A stretch of 13,088 nt of DNA from Alphaproteobacteria bacterium (GCA_030639035.1 DAOWDM010000101.1:1-13088); one strand, 5' to 3'; counted from the first letter of the stretch, positions 1-7,190 are shown. The notes: a model not told the origin generated them from the sequence alone. Numbers and translations are program-made.

Positions 1-393
1 AGGAAGTTTTTTTTCTTTCGGTGCTATCCATATTTGAAGGAAATGAAGCTGTTCGGAAAGAGATGCATTATACTCATTATGAGTAATTCCCGCACCAGCA
101 CTTATATAATGAATATCACCAGCTGTAATATTTGAAATATTACCAAGGCTGTCTTCACATTTTAAAGTGCCGCTTAAAACATAATTTATAATTTCAACAT
201 TTTCATGGAAATGAGAATCAAAACCTTCTCCAGCGGCTATTGTATCTTCATTAATAACCTGAATTGAAGCAAAGTCTGTAAATCTTGGGCTACCACTGAA
301 ACAATTATAGTTTTTACGTGAAAAGCTGTGTCTGCTATCCAACCATTTGTTTTTGGTTCGACCTCTTTCTTTTGCACGAAGAATTGAAATCAT
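1..393 (-). CDS. Pirin family protein (cupin), N-terminal part; runs off the left edge
   Basis: The open frame reads from an ATG at 393 leftwards to base 1 without a stop, giving 131 residues. Complete bacterial pirins are roughly twice that, so the C-terminal cupin half lies outside the window. The protein opens with MISILRAKERG, then has a DSRHSFS-like segment (19-25), the first metal-binding pair H61 and H63 (SHFHENVEI) and the second pair H105 and E107 (AGITHNEYN). These are the three His and one Glu that hold the metal in pirins such as E. coli YhhW, which shows quercetin 2,3-dioxygenase activity in vitro. The physiological role of bacterial pirins is generally unclear. A good ribosome site (AAAGAGG, six bases before the ATG) supports the start. 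A perfect TATAAT lies upstream (423-428 on this strand) but has no convincing -35. The gene lies 78 bases downstream of the small exported protein on the same strand and could be cotranscribed with it. Confidence 0.9.
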   Translation of the reverse strand, partial: MISILRAKERGRTKNKWLDSRHSFSRKNYNCFSGSPRFTDFASIQVINEDTIAAGEGFDSHFHENVEIINYVLSGTLKCEDSLGNISNITAGDIHYISAGAGITHNEYNASLSEQLHFLQIWIAPKEKKLP

Positions 394-471
394 GCTTGAC
401 CTCTTTAAAACAACAAAAACAAATTATAATACTACTTGCTATAAAAGAAAGATTTTTAATTTTTCTAAAAA

Positions 472-891
472 TTACTTTTTTTGTGTTTGCTGTTGTTGAT
501 ATTTATTTTTCTCAAGAGACTTTATTGTTTTAACAACACCAGATGTATCTGTAACAGTTCTTACTGCATCTTCATATGGAATGGCAGGATTCGCCATACA
601 AAAGTTGCAAAGCTCAGTTAAAAGCGTCATTTCTGTTCTGTTTTTATGAATAAGAGTTAAACCTGAAAGATTCTGTAAAGCTGAAATATAACCTACGGCA
701 AGCCCCGCTAGTGTTGAAAAATCAGCTATATCTTCATAAGAAGCTTTTTCAGAATTGTTTATTACCTTGCTGTAAAGCTCAGAATACTGAATGCAGGTTG
801 CACGAAACATATTGTTTCTTTTTGCATATGCAGGCGATGTAAACAGTATTAGCCAAAGAATAATAACGGCAAGTTTTGAAAAAAAATACAT
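472..891 (-). CDS. Small exported helical protein with conserved-looking cysteines, HdeA/Rap1a-like in pattern
   Basis: A 139-residue protein with a clear Sec signal peptide: hydrophobic residues 3-17, then SPAYA with predicted cleavage after A23. The mature part has one Cys at C33, a small-residue stretch LAGLAVGYISAL (61-72), then C95 and C98 (ELCNFCMANP), P102 and an AV pair at 109-110. A leading Cys, a Gly-rich helix, and a second Cys followed shortly by a Pro and an AV helix resemble small periplasmic proteins of the HdeA and Rap1a type, where the cysteines form a disulfide. This is a pattern resemblance only and I assign no function. The C-terminus is basic and Gln-rich (KNKYQQQQTQKK). 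The start is supported by AAGGGA eight bases upstream. It diverges from hppA, with 160 bases between the starts, and precedes the pirin gene on its own strand. Confidence 0.75.
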   Translation of the reverse strand: MYFFSKLAVIILWLILFTSPAYAKRNNMFRATCIQYSELYSKVINNSEKASYEDIADFSTLAGLAVGYISALQNLSGLTLIHKNRTEMTLLTELCNFCMANPAIPYEDAVRTVTDTSGVVKTIKSLEKNKYQQQQTQKK

Positions 892-1051
892 ATTGCAAAT
901 CCCTTATTACAGTACCTTTTTGCAGGTTTCTTAGAAGCAAGTCCAGTTTAAATCAATATATATTAAAAATATGCTTTCGTTAAAGACTTAAGAACTGTAG
1001 TTTAATATTACAATTTAGAGAATCAAAGCTTTTCAGGGAGTATATTTAATA

Positions 1052-3094
1052 ATGCAGATTGGAATTGTATCAGCTGTTGTTGGCATAATGGGGCTGTTGC
1101 TTGCTATGTTTACTTATTTTCGTTTAAAACAAGTAGACGCTGGCAATAAAGAAATGAGAGCAATTTCAAAAGCTATTCATGCAGGTTCAATGACTTTTCT
1201 GAAAGCTGAATACAAAAGAGTTTTTGTCTTTGTAGTTTTTGTAGCTTGTTTACTTGTATGGCTTCTTAACTGGCAGACTGCATTAACTTTTGTATTAGGA
1301 GCTTTTGTTTCAGCTTTGGCTGGATATGTCGGTATGAAAGCTGCAACCAAAGGAAACTCCAGAACAACTGCTGCTGCCGCCTCTGACGGAGTAGGAGCTG
1401 CTTTGCAGGTTGCTTTTAATTCTGCCGCAGTTATGGGGCTTACAGTTGCTAGCTTGGGATTGTTAGGGCTTGGTTCTCTTTATTACTTGTTTGTACAAGA
1501 TGCATCTGCTCTTTCTGAAACACTTCCGAATATTCTAGGCTTTTCAATGGGAGCTTCTTCAATCGCTCTTTTCGCTCGTATAGGCGGTGGTATTTATACA
1601 AAAGCTGCTGATGTCGGTTCTGATTTAGTTGGAAAAGTTGAAGCAGGAATTCCTGAAGATGACCCTCGTAACCCAGGAGTTATAGCTGATAATGTTGGCG
1701 ATAATGTTGGCGATGTTGCAGGAATGGGAGCAGATATTTACGAATCATATGTAGGTGCAATGGTCGCTACGATTACAATTGCAGGAACTATGTCAGCAGC
1801 GAGTATAGAAAAAACATTCGGGGCTAGCGTTGTTCGTGAAATGTTGCTTGGATTACCTCTTTTGCTTGCTATGGTTGGATTAGTTGCTTCCATAATTGCT
1901 ATTTACGGCATGATTATTTTTAAACGAATGCACCCAAAAGTGGCTCTTGAGTTTTCAGATGCAACAGCAGCTATTTTATTCTTAGCTTTTGCAGCAATAG
2001 TTATTAATTATATGGGCTATGGAATGAATATATTCTGGGCAATACTTGCAGGTAATATTGGCGGTGTTGCTATTGGTAAAGCAAGTACATATTACACTTC
2101 ATCTAAGCCTGTTTATAAAATTATTGAGGCTTCAAAAACAGGGCCCGCAACAAATATTATTGCAGGAATGGCAGTAGGGCTTGAGTCCTGTGTTGTTCCT
2201 ATATTTATTATTGTGTGTGCGATTTTCGCTTCTCATCATTTTGCAGGTTTATACGGAATTGCAATTGCAGCCGTAGGAATGCTGTCAACGGTTGGCTTGA
2301 CTATGACAGTTGATGCTATGGGACCTGTTGCTGATAATGCTGGCGGAATAGCAGAAATGGCAGGGCTTGATTCAAAAGTAAGAAAAACAACTGATATTTT
2401 GGACGCTATAGGAAATACCACTGCTGCAACTGGTAAAGGTTTTGCTATTGGTTCAGCTGCATTAACTGCATTGGCTTTGTTTGTCGCTTATAAACAGTCA
2501 ATTGTTCAAACTCTTGGAGTTGATTCATTTTACATGGATATTACTGATCCAAAAGTAATAATGGGCTTCTTTCTTGGTGCTATGGCTGTTTTGTTTGCAG
2601 CTGCTATGACCATGTCTTCAGTTGGTAAGGCTGCTAGTCTTATGGTTGATGAAATACGCCGTCAGTTTAGGGAAAACCCTGAGATTCTCAAAGGAAATCA
2701 GAAGCCTGATACAGAACTATGTATTGAAATTTCCAGTAATGCTGCTTTGAATGAAATGATTGCACCAGGTATTGTTGCAGTTGGTGTTCCTGTGCTTGTA
2801 GGCTTTACTATGGGAGCAGAGTCTCTTGGAGGTCTGCTTGCAGGTGGATTGTTGACAGGTGTTATTTTTGCACTGCTAATGGCTAACTCTGGCGGAGCAT
2901 GGGATAATGCTAAAAAATACGTTGAAAGCGGGATTATAGAAGGTGAAGGAAAAGGCGGAAAGGTTCATGATGCTACTGTCATAGGCGACACTGTAGGTGA
3001 CCCATTCAAAGACACAACTGGTCCTGCAATGAATATTCTTGTTAAGGTTATGGCTATAGTTTCATTGATTATAGCTCCTTTGATTGTAGGATAA
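1052..3094 (+). CDS. hppA: Membrane-bound ion-pumping pyrophosphatase, K+-dependent type
   Basis: A 680-residue, highly hydrophobic protein with about 16 membrane segments, the normal size for this family. It hydrolyses cytosolic pyrophosphate and pumps H+ or Na+ across the inner membrane. The catalytic loops are intact: EAGIPEDDPRNPG (197-209) followed by DNVGDNVGDVAGMGAD (213-228), DAMGPVADNAGGIAEMAG (421-438), and the C-terminal GGAWDNAKKYVE and GDTVGDPFKDTTGPA stretch (604-639). After GNTT (454-457) comes Ala458, with Gly461 three residues on. K+-independent H+-pumps have Lys and Thr there, so this is predicted to be the K+-dependent class. Glu231 in the ADIYESY segment sits where Na+-transporting members keep a glutamate, so Na+ pumping is possible but not shown by sequence alone. 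The start is ATG with AGGGAG eleven bases upstream. A perfect hairpin follows the stop. Translocated ion: inference; enzyme identity: very secure. Confidence 0.97.
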   Translation: MQIGIVSAVVGIMGLLLAMFTYFRLKQVDAGNKEMRAISKAIHAGSMTFLKAEYKRVFVFVVFVACLLVWLLNWQTALTFVLGAFVSALAGYVGMKAATKGNSRTTAAAASDGVGAALQVAFNSAAVMGLTVASLGLLGLGSLYYLFVQDASALSETLPNILGFSMGASSIALFARIGGGIYTKAADVGSDLVGKVEAGIPEDDPRNPGVIADNVGDNVGDVAGMGADIYESYVGAMVATITIAGTMSAASIEKTFGASVVREMLLGLPLLLAMVGLVASIIAIYGMIIFKRMHPKVALEFSDATAAILFLAFAAIVINYMGYGMNIFWAILAGNIGGVAIGKASTYYTSSKPVYKIIEASKTGPATNIIAGMAVGLESCVVPIFIIVCAIFASHHFAGLYGIAIAAVGMLSTVGLTMTVDAMGPVADNAGGIAEMAGLDSKVRKTTDILDAIGNTTAATGKGFAIGSAALTALALFVAYKQSIVQTLGVDSFYMDITDPKVIMGFFLGAMAVLFAAAMTMSSVGKAASLMVDEIRRQFRENPEILKGNQKPDTELCIEISSNAALNEMIAPGIVAVGVPVLVGFTMGAESLGGLLAGGLLTGVIFALLMANSGGAWDNAKKYVESGIIEGEGKGGKVHDATVIGDTVGDPFKDTTGPAMNILVKVMAIVSLIIAPLIVG

Positions 3095-3117
3095 AAAACC
3101 GTTCTACGTTATCGCAC

Positions 3118-3152
3118 CACTGTCATTCTGAATTAAACACAGAATGACAGTG
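3118..3152. repeat. Perfect 13-bp inverted repeat, short member of the dispersed palindrome family
   Basis: CACTGTCATTCTG (3118-3130) and CAGAATGACAGTG (3140-3152) are exact reverse complements around a 9-base A/T-rich loop. The hairpin lies 23 bases after the hppA stop and ends 19 bases before the ATG at 3172. No T-run follows the stem, so it is not a classical intrinsic terminator. It may protect the hppA mRNA 3' end or modulate translation of the next gene. Its GTCATTCTG terminus matches the ends of the larger palindromes at 4591, 7309 and, loosely, 10261. Confidence 0.85.
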
Positions 3153-3171
3153 AGGACTGTTTGGAAAATAT

Positions 3172-3732
3172 ATGCTTGATGTAGCTTTAATTATTTTTAT
3201 TGTTTTATTATTAGCAACTGCGTTCAGTTTTATATTAGCACCGTTTGCAGGTTCTCCGCCGATTCCAAGTACTCCTAAAACCTGCCAAGCAATGATTGAT
3301 GCTATTCATAAGTACGACCCTGATGGGGAAGTTATTATTGAGGTCGGTTTTGCATGGGCAGGGCTTTCTATTAAATTAGCAAAGACCTTTCCGAATAGAA
3401 AAATAATAGCTTATGAAATCTCACCGTTTCCATATCTGATGGGCAGAATCCGCAAGTGTTTCAGTAGAAATGTTGGAAACCTTACTCTTTGCTATGGCAA
3501 TGCTTTTAAGGCATTTGAAAAAGGCAGCTTAAAGCCTGATACTATTGTTTTTTATTTATGTGACAGCATATCAGAAAAAGCAAAAGTCTGTATGCCTGCG
3601 GCAAAAAATCTTGTGCTTGCAAACACTTACGCTGTTCCAGATACAGAACCTTCAGAAGTAATCAATGTCGGGGATATAGCTAACAGCAAGCTATACTGTT
3701 ATAACACCTCTCTTCTTGAAGTAAAAAAGTGA
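3172..3732 (+). CDS. Membrane-anchored class I SAM methyltransferase-like protein with degenerate motif I
   Basis: A 186-residue protein with one N-terminal membrane segment (about 4-24) followed by a soluble domain. The layout, a hydrophobic anchor, then a GSPPIPSTP segment (27-35), then a small Rossmann-like domain, resembles the family of short anchored methyltransferases that carry a GAPxVPTP sequence. Strand 1 with its loop is EVIIEVGFAWAGLS (53-66), strand 2 ends at an acidic residue (AYEIS, E82), YGNAF (108-112) fits motif II, and PDTIVFYL (122-129) fits strand 4. The SAM-binding loop normally reads like D-x-G-x-G-x-G. Here it is E57-V-G-F-A-W-A-G, so cofactor binding may be altered or lost. 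Possible ribosome sites are GAGGA (15 bases before the ATG) and GGAA (5 bases). It starts 77 bases after hppA and ends 17 bases before the hydrolase gene. Substrate unknown. Confidence 0.7.
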   Translation: MLDVALIIFIVLLLATAFSFILAPFAGSPPIPSTPKTCQAMIDAIHKYDPDGEVIIEVGFAWAGLSIKLAKTFPNRKIIAYEISPFPYLMGRIRKCFSRNVGNLTLCYGNAFKAFEKGSLKPDTIVFYLCDSISEKAKVCMPAAKNLVLANTYAVPDTEPSEVINVGDIANSKLYCYNTSLLEVKK

Positions 3733-3749
3733 TTAAAGGAAGTAAAAAA

Positions 3750-4583
3750 ATGTTTAAAATTTGTTTTCTAACTGTGCTGCTACCATTTTTTATTGGAGCT
3801 TGTTCTTCTATTGAGGGTCGCTTTGATTTAGCAAATGAATTAGCTGAAGCGAATGGATTTAAATCTGCTGAAATCAAAGGAGATTCGTTTGTACTTGCTG
3901 CTTTTTATAAATTCAAATCACAAGAAAAACCTTTGCATGTTTATATCGAAGGAGATGGGGCAGCTTGGGTAAACAGAACTCAAATTTCTGGCAATCCTAC
4001 ACCAAGAAATCCGATTGCTTTGCGTCTTGCCGTTCGTGATTCTGCTCCGAATGTTCTTTATATTGCAAGACCTTGCCAATATGTTTCAATGGCTAAAAAT
4101 CGGCGGTGCAATGAAAATTACTGGACGTGCGACAGATTTGCCCCAGAAGTCATAAGGTCGGTTAATGACGCTGTTTCTTTGGGTAAAGAAAGAGCAAACG
4201 CTTCCAGTGTTCATCTTTTCGGATATTCGGGAGGCGGTGCTGTAGCTGTTTTGGCTGCTGCTGAAAGAAATGACGTAAAAAGTATTCGTACAATAGCTGG
4301 AAACCTTGACCATAAACTACTCAACAAAAAAGCAAAAGTCAGCCCTTTGACTGGTTCTCTTAATCCTGCTGATGTTGCGAGAGATTTAAAGCTTATACCG
4401 CAGATTCATTTCTTTGGAGCAAAAGATAAAACCGTTCCTTCTTTTGTTTCAAAAAGCTACCTTAAAAAAGCAGGAGCAGGAGCATGTATCAAAACTCAAA
4501 TTGTTTCAAATACAACTCACTCCAAAGGCTGGGTGAAATCATGGAAACGCTTGTTGAATACGCCTTTGCCAAGCTGTAATTAA
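3750..4583 (+). CDS. Lipoprotein alpha/beta hydrolase
   Basis: A 277-residue predicted lipoprotein. The signal peptide ends in an FIGAC lipobox with lipidated Cys18, so the enzyme is probably membrane-tethered in the periplasm. The catalytic triad can be read in order: Ser160 in GYSGGG, Asp226 in GAKDKTVP, and His257 in TTHSKGW. An EGDGAAW segment (about 67-73) after a beta-strand is in the oxyanion-loop position. The first part contains four cysteines (PCQY, RRCNENYWTCDRF) that could pair in the periplasm. Substrate unknown; esterase, thioesterase or peptidase-like activity are all possible. I chose ATG 3750, preceded by AAAGGAAG with good spacing, over a GTG at 3729 that overlaps the previous gene's stop and would add seven charged residues before the signal peptide. 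It is probably cotranscribed with the methyltransferase-like gene. Confidence 0.85.
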   Translation: MFKICFLTVLLPFFIGACSSIEGRFDLANELAEANGFKSAEIKGDSFVLAAFYKFKSQEKPLHVYIEGDGAAWVNRTQISGNPTPRNPIALRLAVRDSAPNVLYIARPCQYVSMAKNRRCNENYWTCDRFAPEVIRSVNDAVSLGKERANASSVHLFGYSGGGAVAVLAAAERNDVKSIRTIAGNLDHKLLNKKAKVSPLTGSLNPADVARDLKLIPQIHFFGAKDKTVPSFVSKSYLKKAGAGACIKTQIVSNTTHSKGWVKSWKRLLNTPLPSCN

Positions 4584-4590
4584 ACCACCA

Positions 4591-4680
4591 CGTCATTCTC
4601 AGCCCAAAGGGCTTTTGGTAAGAAAAAGAAAACAGAAAAAGAAAGTCTGAATCCCCGAGGCTTTTCCTCGAGGATGACAG
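4591..4680. repeat. Dispersed palindromic element between convergent genes
   Basis: The element starts CGTCATTCTC (4591-4600) and ends GAGGATGACAG (4670-4680), so its termini pair (8 of 9 bases plus one G-T). Inside are two smaller hairpins. AGCCC/GGGCT (4601-4605 and 4609-4613) has an AAA loop and is followed by three T's. CGAGG/CCTCG (4656-4660 and 4666-4670) has a 5-base loop. The middle is a purine-rich A/G tract. It fills the gap between the hydrolase (ends 4583) and the OmpA-type gene (ends 4697), so its hairpins may also serve as transcription stops for both strands. CCACCA precedes it, as ACCACC precedes the copy at 7314. Confidence 0.7.
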
Positions 4681-4696
4681 GAGTAGTTGTAAATTT

Positions 4697-5518
4697 TTAT
4701 TTCTGAAAAGACACTTCAACACGACGGTTGGCGGCTTCTTTGATTCCATCGTTTGTTGATTTGACAGGCTGATGCTCTCCAAAAGCTTTTATTGCAATTT
4801 TTGAAGCAGGAATTCCAGCCTTTATAAGAGCTTTTGAAACGGCTTTTGCTCGTTTGTTTGACAACTTAAAATTGTTGTGATTTGTGCCGACACGGTCAGC
4901 ATGTCCGCTAACAAGAATGCTTGAAGGGTTTTCTCGTTTATATGAAATCGCGATTTTACCAAGAATTTCACGCATTTTTTGCTGTATTTTTATGCTACCA
5001 AAATCAAAATAGATGATTGATTTGTTATCTGCATATGGAGGAGTAATATGTTTTCTTTCCAGAATATCCATAGCTGAATCGTAAATTTTACGACAGCGTT
5101 CAATATCGCCATCGTTAAGGTTTTCTTCCATTTCCTGCATCAAGCCGTCAAAGCCTGCTTGAGCTAAAGCTGCTTCTTCAGGAACATAAACTCTAGCCCC
5201 GCCGTCAAGGACTCTGATAAGTCTAGCACGTGCATTGCGAAGCTCAGCAATGCGTTTTTTTGGAATATCACGCTCCCAAACGTGTTCTGGTTTGACGGAT
5301 TCGCCAATAGCAGATGTTCTTGCTCGTCTTAAAAATGCAGCTGCGTCTCTCCAATCACCTTCTGCTCGTTCAGCAGCGGCAAGCTCTGTATATTCATGTT
5401 TAAGAACCTTGTCGAACAAAGACCCTTGAGCTTTCATACCACGAACGGCTTCAACGTCCCATGTGCTACTACAAGCAGAAAGCAAGGTTAGCACAATGGC
5501 TGAATATACAAACTTCAT
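4697..5518 (-). CDS. OmpA-family peptidoglycan-binding lipoprotein
   Basis: A 273-residue lipoprotein. The signal peptide MKFVYSAIVLTLLSAC places the lipidated Cys at 16. Residues about 40-165 are helical and Ala/Glu/Arg-rich (HEYTELAAAERAEGDW and on), a region I associate with a group of alphaproteobacterial OmpA lipoproteins. The C-terminal OmpA domain runs from about 168 to 272: the YFDFGS strand, GHADRVGT with Asp208 positioned to hold diaminopimelate, LSNKRA, and a final NRRVEVSF with the usual arginine. Such proteins sit in the outer membrane and bind peptidoglycan non-covalently. The start is ATG 5518, preceded by AAGGA ten bases upstream. A start at 5551 would put charged residues ahead of the signal peptide. 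It is transcribed away from rlmN and converges on the hydrolase. Confidence 0.9.
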   Translation of the reverse strand: MKFVYSAIVLTLLSACSSTWDVEAVRGMKAQGSLFDKVLKHEYTELAAAERAEGDWRDAAAFLRRARTSAIGESVKPEHVWERDIPKKRIAELRNARARLIRVLDGGARVYVPEEAALAQAGFDGLMQEMEENLNDGDIERCRKIYDSAMDILERKHITPPYADNKSIIYFDFGSIKIQQKMREILGKIAISYKRENPSSILVSGHADRVGTNHNNFKLSNKRAKAVSKALIKAGIPASKIAIKAFGEHQPVKSTNDGIKEAANRRVEVSFQK

Positions 5519-5640
5519 GACTTTTAAATCCTTGGCAATTATAAAAAACATTCCACTATTAAGTTATATATACTATATCTGCATGGTAAACAGCAACCAA
5601 TGAAGCAAAAAAACATATATTTTTAGAGTTTATAAATTTA

Positions 5641-6714
5641 ATGACAAAAAATAAAATCAATTTAATAGGGCTTTCTCATGCAGAGCTGACGGAAAAACTG
5701 ACGGAAGTTGGGGAAAAACCTTTTCGTGAAAAACAGCTATGGCATTGGATTTATTTTCGTGGGGAAACCGATTTTTCCAAGATGACTTCATTGTCAAAAA
5801 AATCTCAAGCTCTGATGGAAACTTTATATGTGGTAGAGCGTCCTAAAATTGTTCGTGAGCAAACTTCAAAAGATAAAACTAGAAAATGGCTGCTTGGTTT
5901 TGATGATGAGAATGAAGTTGAAACCGTTTATATTCCAGAAACTGACCGAGGGGCTGTGTGTGTTTCTTCTCAAATAGGCTGTGCTTTTAACTGTAAATTC
6001 TGCAATACAGGCACTCAACAGCTGGTTAGAAATCTAACTGCTGGGGAAATAGTCGGGCAGTTTATGGTAGCTAGAGATTCTTATGGTGAATGGCCTTCTC
6101 CTACTGATACGACTAGGTTTTTATCAAACATTGTGCTTATGGGCATGGGTGAGCCTTTGAACAATTATGACAATGTTGTCAAAGCTGTGAAAATTATTAT
6201 GGATCCTGATGGGATTGCAATGTCAAAACGCAGAATAACTCTCTCTACTGCTGGAGTCGTTCCAAATATTCGCCGTTGTGCCGAAGATTTAGGGGTAAAG
6301 CTTGCAATTAGCCTTCATGCAGCTAGCGATGATGTTCGAGATAGAATTATGCCTATTAATAAAAAATATCCGATAGCAGAGCTTATGTCAGCCTGTCGTG
6401 ATTATCAGAAAATTACAGGCTCAAGGCAATACATCACTATCGAATATTTAATGCTAAAAGATGTAAACGACTCTGATGCAGATGCTAGACAGTTGATTAG
6501 ATTAGTTAAAGGTATGGGAGTAAAGTTTAATCTAATTGCTTTTAATAAGTGGTCTGGGGCTTGTTTTGAAGAACCTTCTTCTAAAAGAGTTCGAGCTTTT
6601 GCTGGTATTCTTGCAAAAGCAGGATATGCCTCACCTATTCGTACTCCAAGAGGACAGGATATTCTAGCGGCATGCGGACAGCTCCGCTCTGATTCTATCC
6701 GAAAATCAGACTAA
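5641..6714 (+). CDS. rlmN: Dual-specificity 23S rRNA / tRNA adenine-C2 methyltransferase RlmN
   Basis: A 357-residue radical-SAM enzyme of normal length. It methylates C2 of A2503 in 23S rRNA and, in many bacteria, of A37 in some tRNAs. The [4Fe-4S] ligands are C114, C118 and C121 (GCAFNCKFC). The GMGEP motif (168-172) and the LSTAG (201-205) and SLHA (224-227) segments are in place. The second catalytic cysteine, which carries the transferred methyl in this family, is C345 in AACGQL, preceded by RTPRGQD. The N-terminal segment with KPFREKQLWHW (26-36) is the helical accessory domain typical of RlmN. The ATG has only a weak ribosome site (AGAG twelve bases upstream). The gene diverges from the OmpA lipoprotein with 122 bases between starts, and no terminator is visible directly after it. 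Confidence 0.97.
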   Translation: MTKNKINLIGLSHAELTEKLTEVGEKPFREKQLWHWIYFRGETDFSKMTSLSKKSQALMETLYVVERPKIVREQTSKDKTRKWLLGFDDENEVETVYIPETDRGAVCVSSQIGCAFNCKFCNTGTQQLVRNLTAGEIVGQFMVARDSYGEWPSPTDTTRFLSNIVLMGMGEPLNNYDNVVKAVKIIMDPDGIAMSKRRITLSTAGVVPNIRRCAEDLGVKLAISLHAASDDVRDRIMPINKKYPIAELMSACRDYQKITGSRQYITIEYLMLKDVNDSDADARQLIRLVKGMGVKFNLIAFNKWSGACFEEPSSKRVRAFAGILAKAGYASPIRTPRGQDILAACGQLRSDSIRKSD

Positions 6715-6770
6715 TATTTTAGCTTAATTTTAGAGAGGGACTAAAAAAACAAAAAAAATGAATACAAAAT

Positions 6771-6818
6771 TTGACAAATCACACAAATATGTTAGAAGTA
6801 TAAATAGCAAGATATAAT
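6771..6818 (+). promoter_or_regulatory. Candidate promoter for the 69-residue gene
   Basis: A perfect -10 hexamer TATAAT lies at 6813-6818 in an A/T-rich stretch, 36 bases before the ATG at 6855, which would give a leader of roughly 30 bases. A perfect TTGACA is at 6771-6776, but it is 36 bases from this -10, too far to act as its -35; the better-spaced hexamer TGTTAG (6790-6795) is weak. In DNA this rich in A/T a single TATAAT can occur by chance. The 140-base gap after rlmN makes an own promoter plausible. Confidence 0.3.
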
Positions 6819-6854
6819 TGCTTGTAAAACTGATATATTAAATGGAGCGGAAGC

Positions 6855-7064
6855 ATGGGAAGAAAACAAAGAGAATTCGATGACGCATTTACAAAAAGAT
6901 TTGTAAGCGGACTCGCAGCTTGCAGAAGCGGTGTAAGCAAAGAAGATAAGATTGCAGCTATTCAGTCTCATAAAGAAGAAGTCCAAGGCAATAAAGAGCC
7001 TGTGGATAAGAAGCTTGACTTTGCAGCTATGCTTAAAGCAAAAGCGGCAAATAAAAGCAAATAA
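6855..7064 (+). CDS. Small lysine-rich hypothetical protein (69 residues)
   Basis: I do not recognise this protein. It is soluble, has no signal peptide or membrane segment, and is mostly predicted helix. It begins MGRKQREFDDAFTKRF, contains a single Cys (C23), and is very rich in Lys and Ala towards the end (FAAMLKAKAANKSK). It is probably a real gene: GGAG sits seven bases before the ATG, a TATAAT lies a suitable distance upstream, and a strong terminator closes the unit at 7157-7190. The opposite-strand frame over the same bases lacks these signals. Size and charge would suit a nucleic-acid or ribosome-associated protein, but nothing in the sequence establishes that. Confidence 0.65.
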   Translation: MGRKQREFDDAFTKRFVSGLAACRSGVSKEDKIAAIQSHKEEVQGNKEPVDKKLDFAAMLKAKAANKSK

Positions 7065-7089
7065 GCTTTTTTGACGAAAATGAATAGTT

Positions 7090-7135
7090 AAGGCTATTCT
7101 TGACCATTAGTTATGAGTAGCTAAATGGTAGCCTT
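7090..7135 (+). ncRNA. Stem-loop in the 3' region of the small gene; possible 3'UTR element or small RNA body
   Basis: AAGGCTA (7090-7096) pairs exactly with TAGCCTT (7129-7135). Inside, CCATTAG (7104-7110) pairs with CTAAATGG (7121-7128) with one bulged A, around a 10-base loop. A 7-base bulge (7097-7103) lies on the 5' side. The intrinsic terminator follows 21 bases later. A structured body plus terminator is the layout of many small RNAs, made as their own transcript or cut from the 3' end of an mRNA. No known RNA family is recognised. Confidence 0.4.
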
Positions 7136-7156
7136 TGCTTGTTTGAGAATTGAAAT

Positions 7157-7190
7157 AACAAAAAGCCCCTCTTTGAAGGGGCTTTTTGTT
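7157..7190. terminator. Strong rho-independent terminator, symmetric (works on both strands)
   Basis: A perfect 14-bp inverted repeat with a 6-base loop (CTTTGA, 7171-7176). The left arm runs 7157-7170 and the right arm AGGGGCTTTTTGTT runs 7177-7190. The GC core is GCCCCT/AGGGGC. On the plus strand the T-run lies at the 3' side of the stem, and on the minus strand the same holds. It ends the small-gene transcript and could also stop transcription coming leftwards from metF. Confidence 0.9.

Noticed and set aside
318..533. Plus-strand frame of 71 codons across the pirin start and the end of the exported-protein gene
   Set aside because: It lies opposite two better-supported genes, encodes an unnatural Phe/Leu-rich peptide, and has no ribosome site.
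2236..2421. Minus-strand frame inside hppA (similar short frames occur opposite the hydrolase, metF, mlaA and the deaminase)
   Set aside because: All are antisense shadows of strongly conserved coding sequences and have no start signals of their own.
3118..3152. Rho-independent terminator of hppA
   Set aside because: The stem is perfect but has no following T-run, and the sequence after it is GAGGACTG. Kept as a repeat hairpin only.
6771..6818. TTGACA plus TATAAT as one consensus promoter
   Set aside because: The two hexamers are separated by 36 bases, about twice the workable spacer. Only the -10 was kept as a weak candidate.
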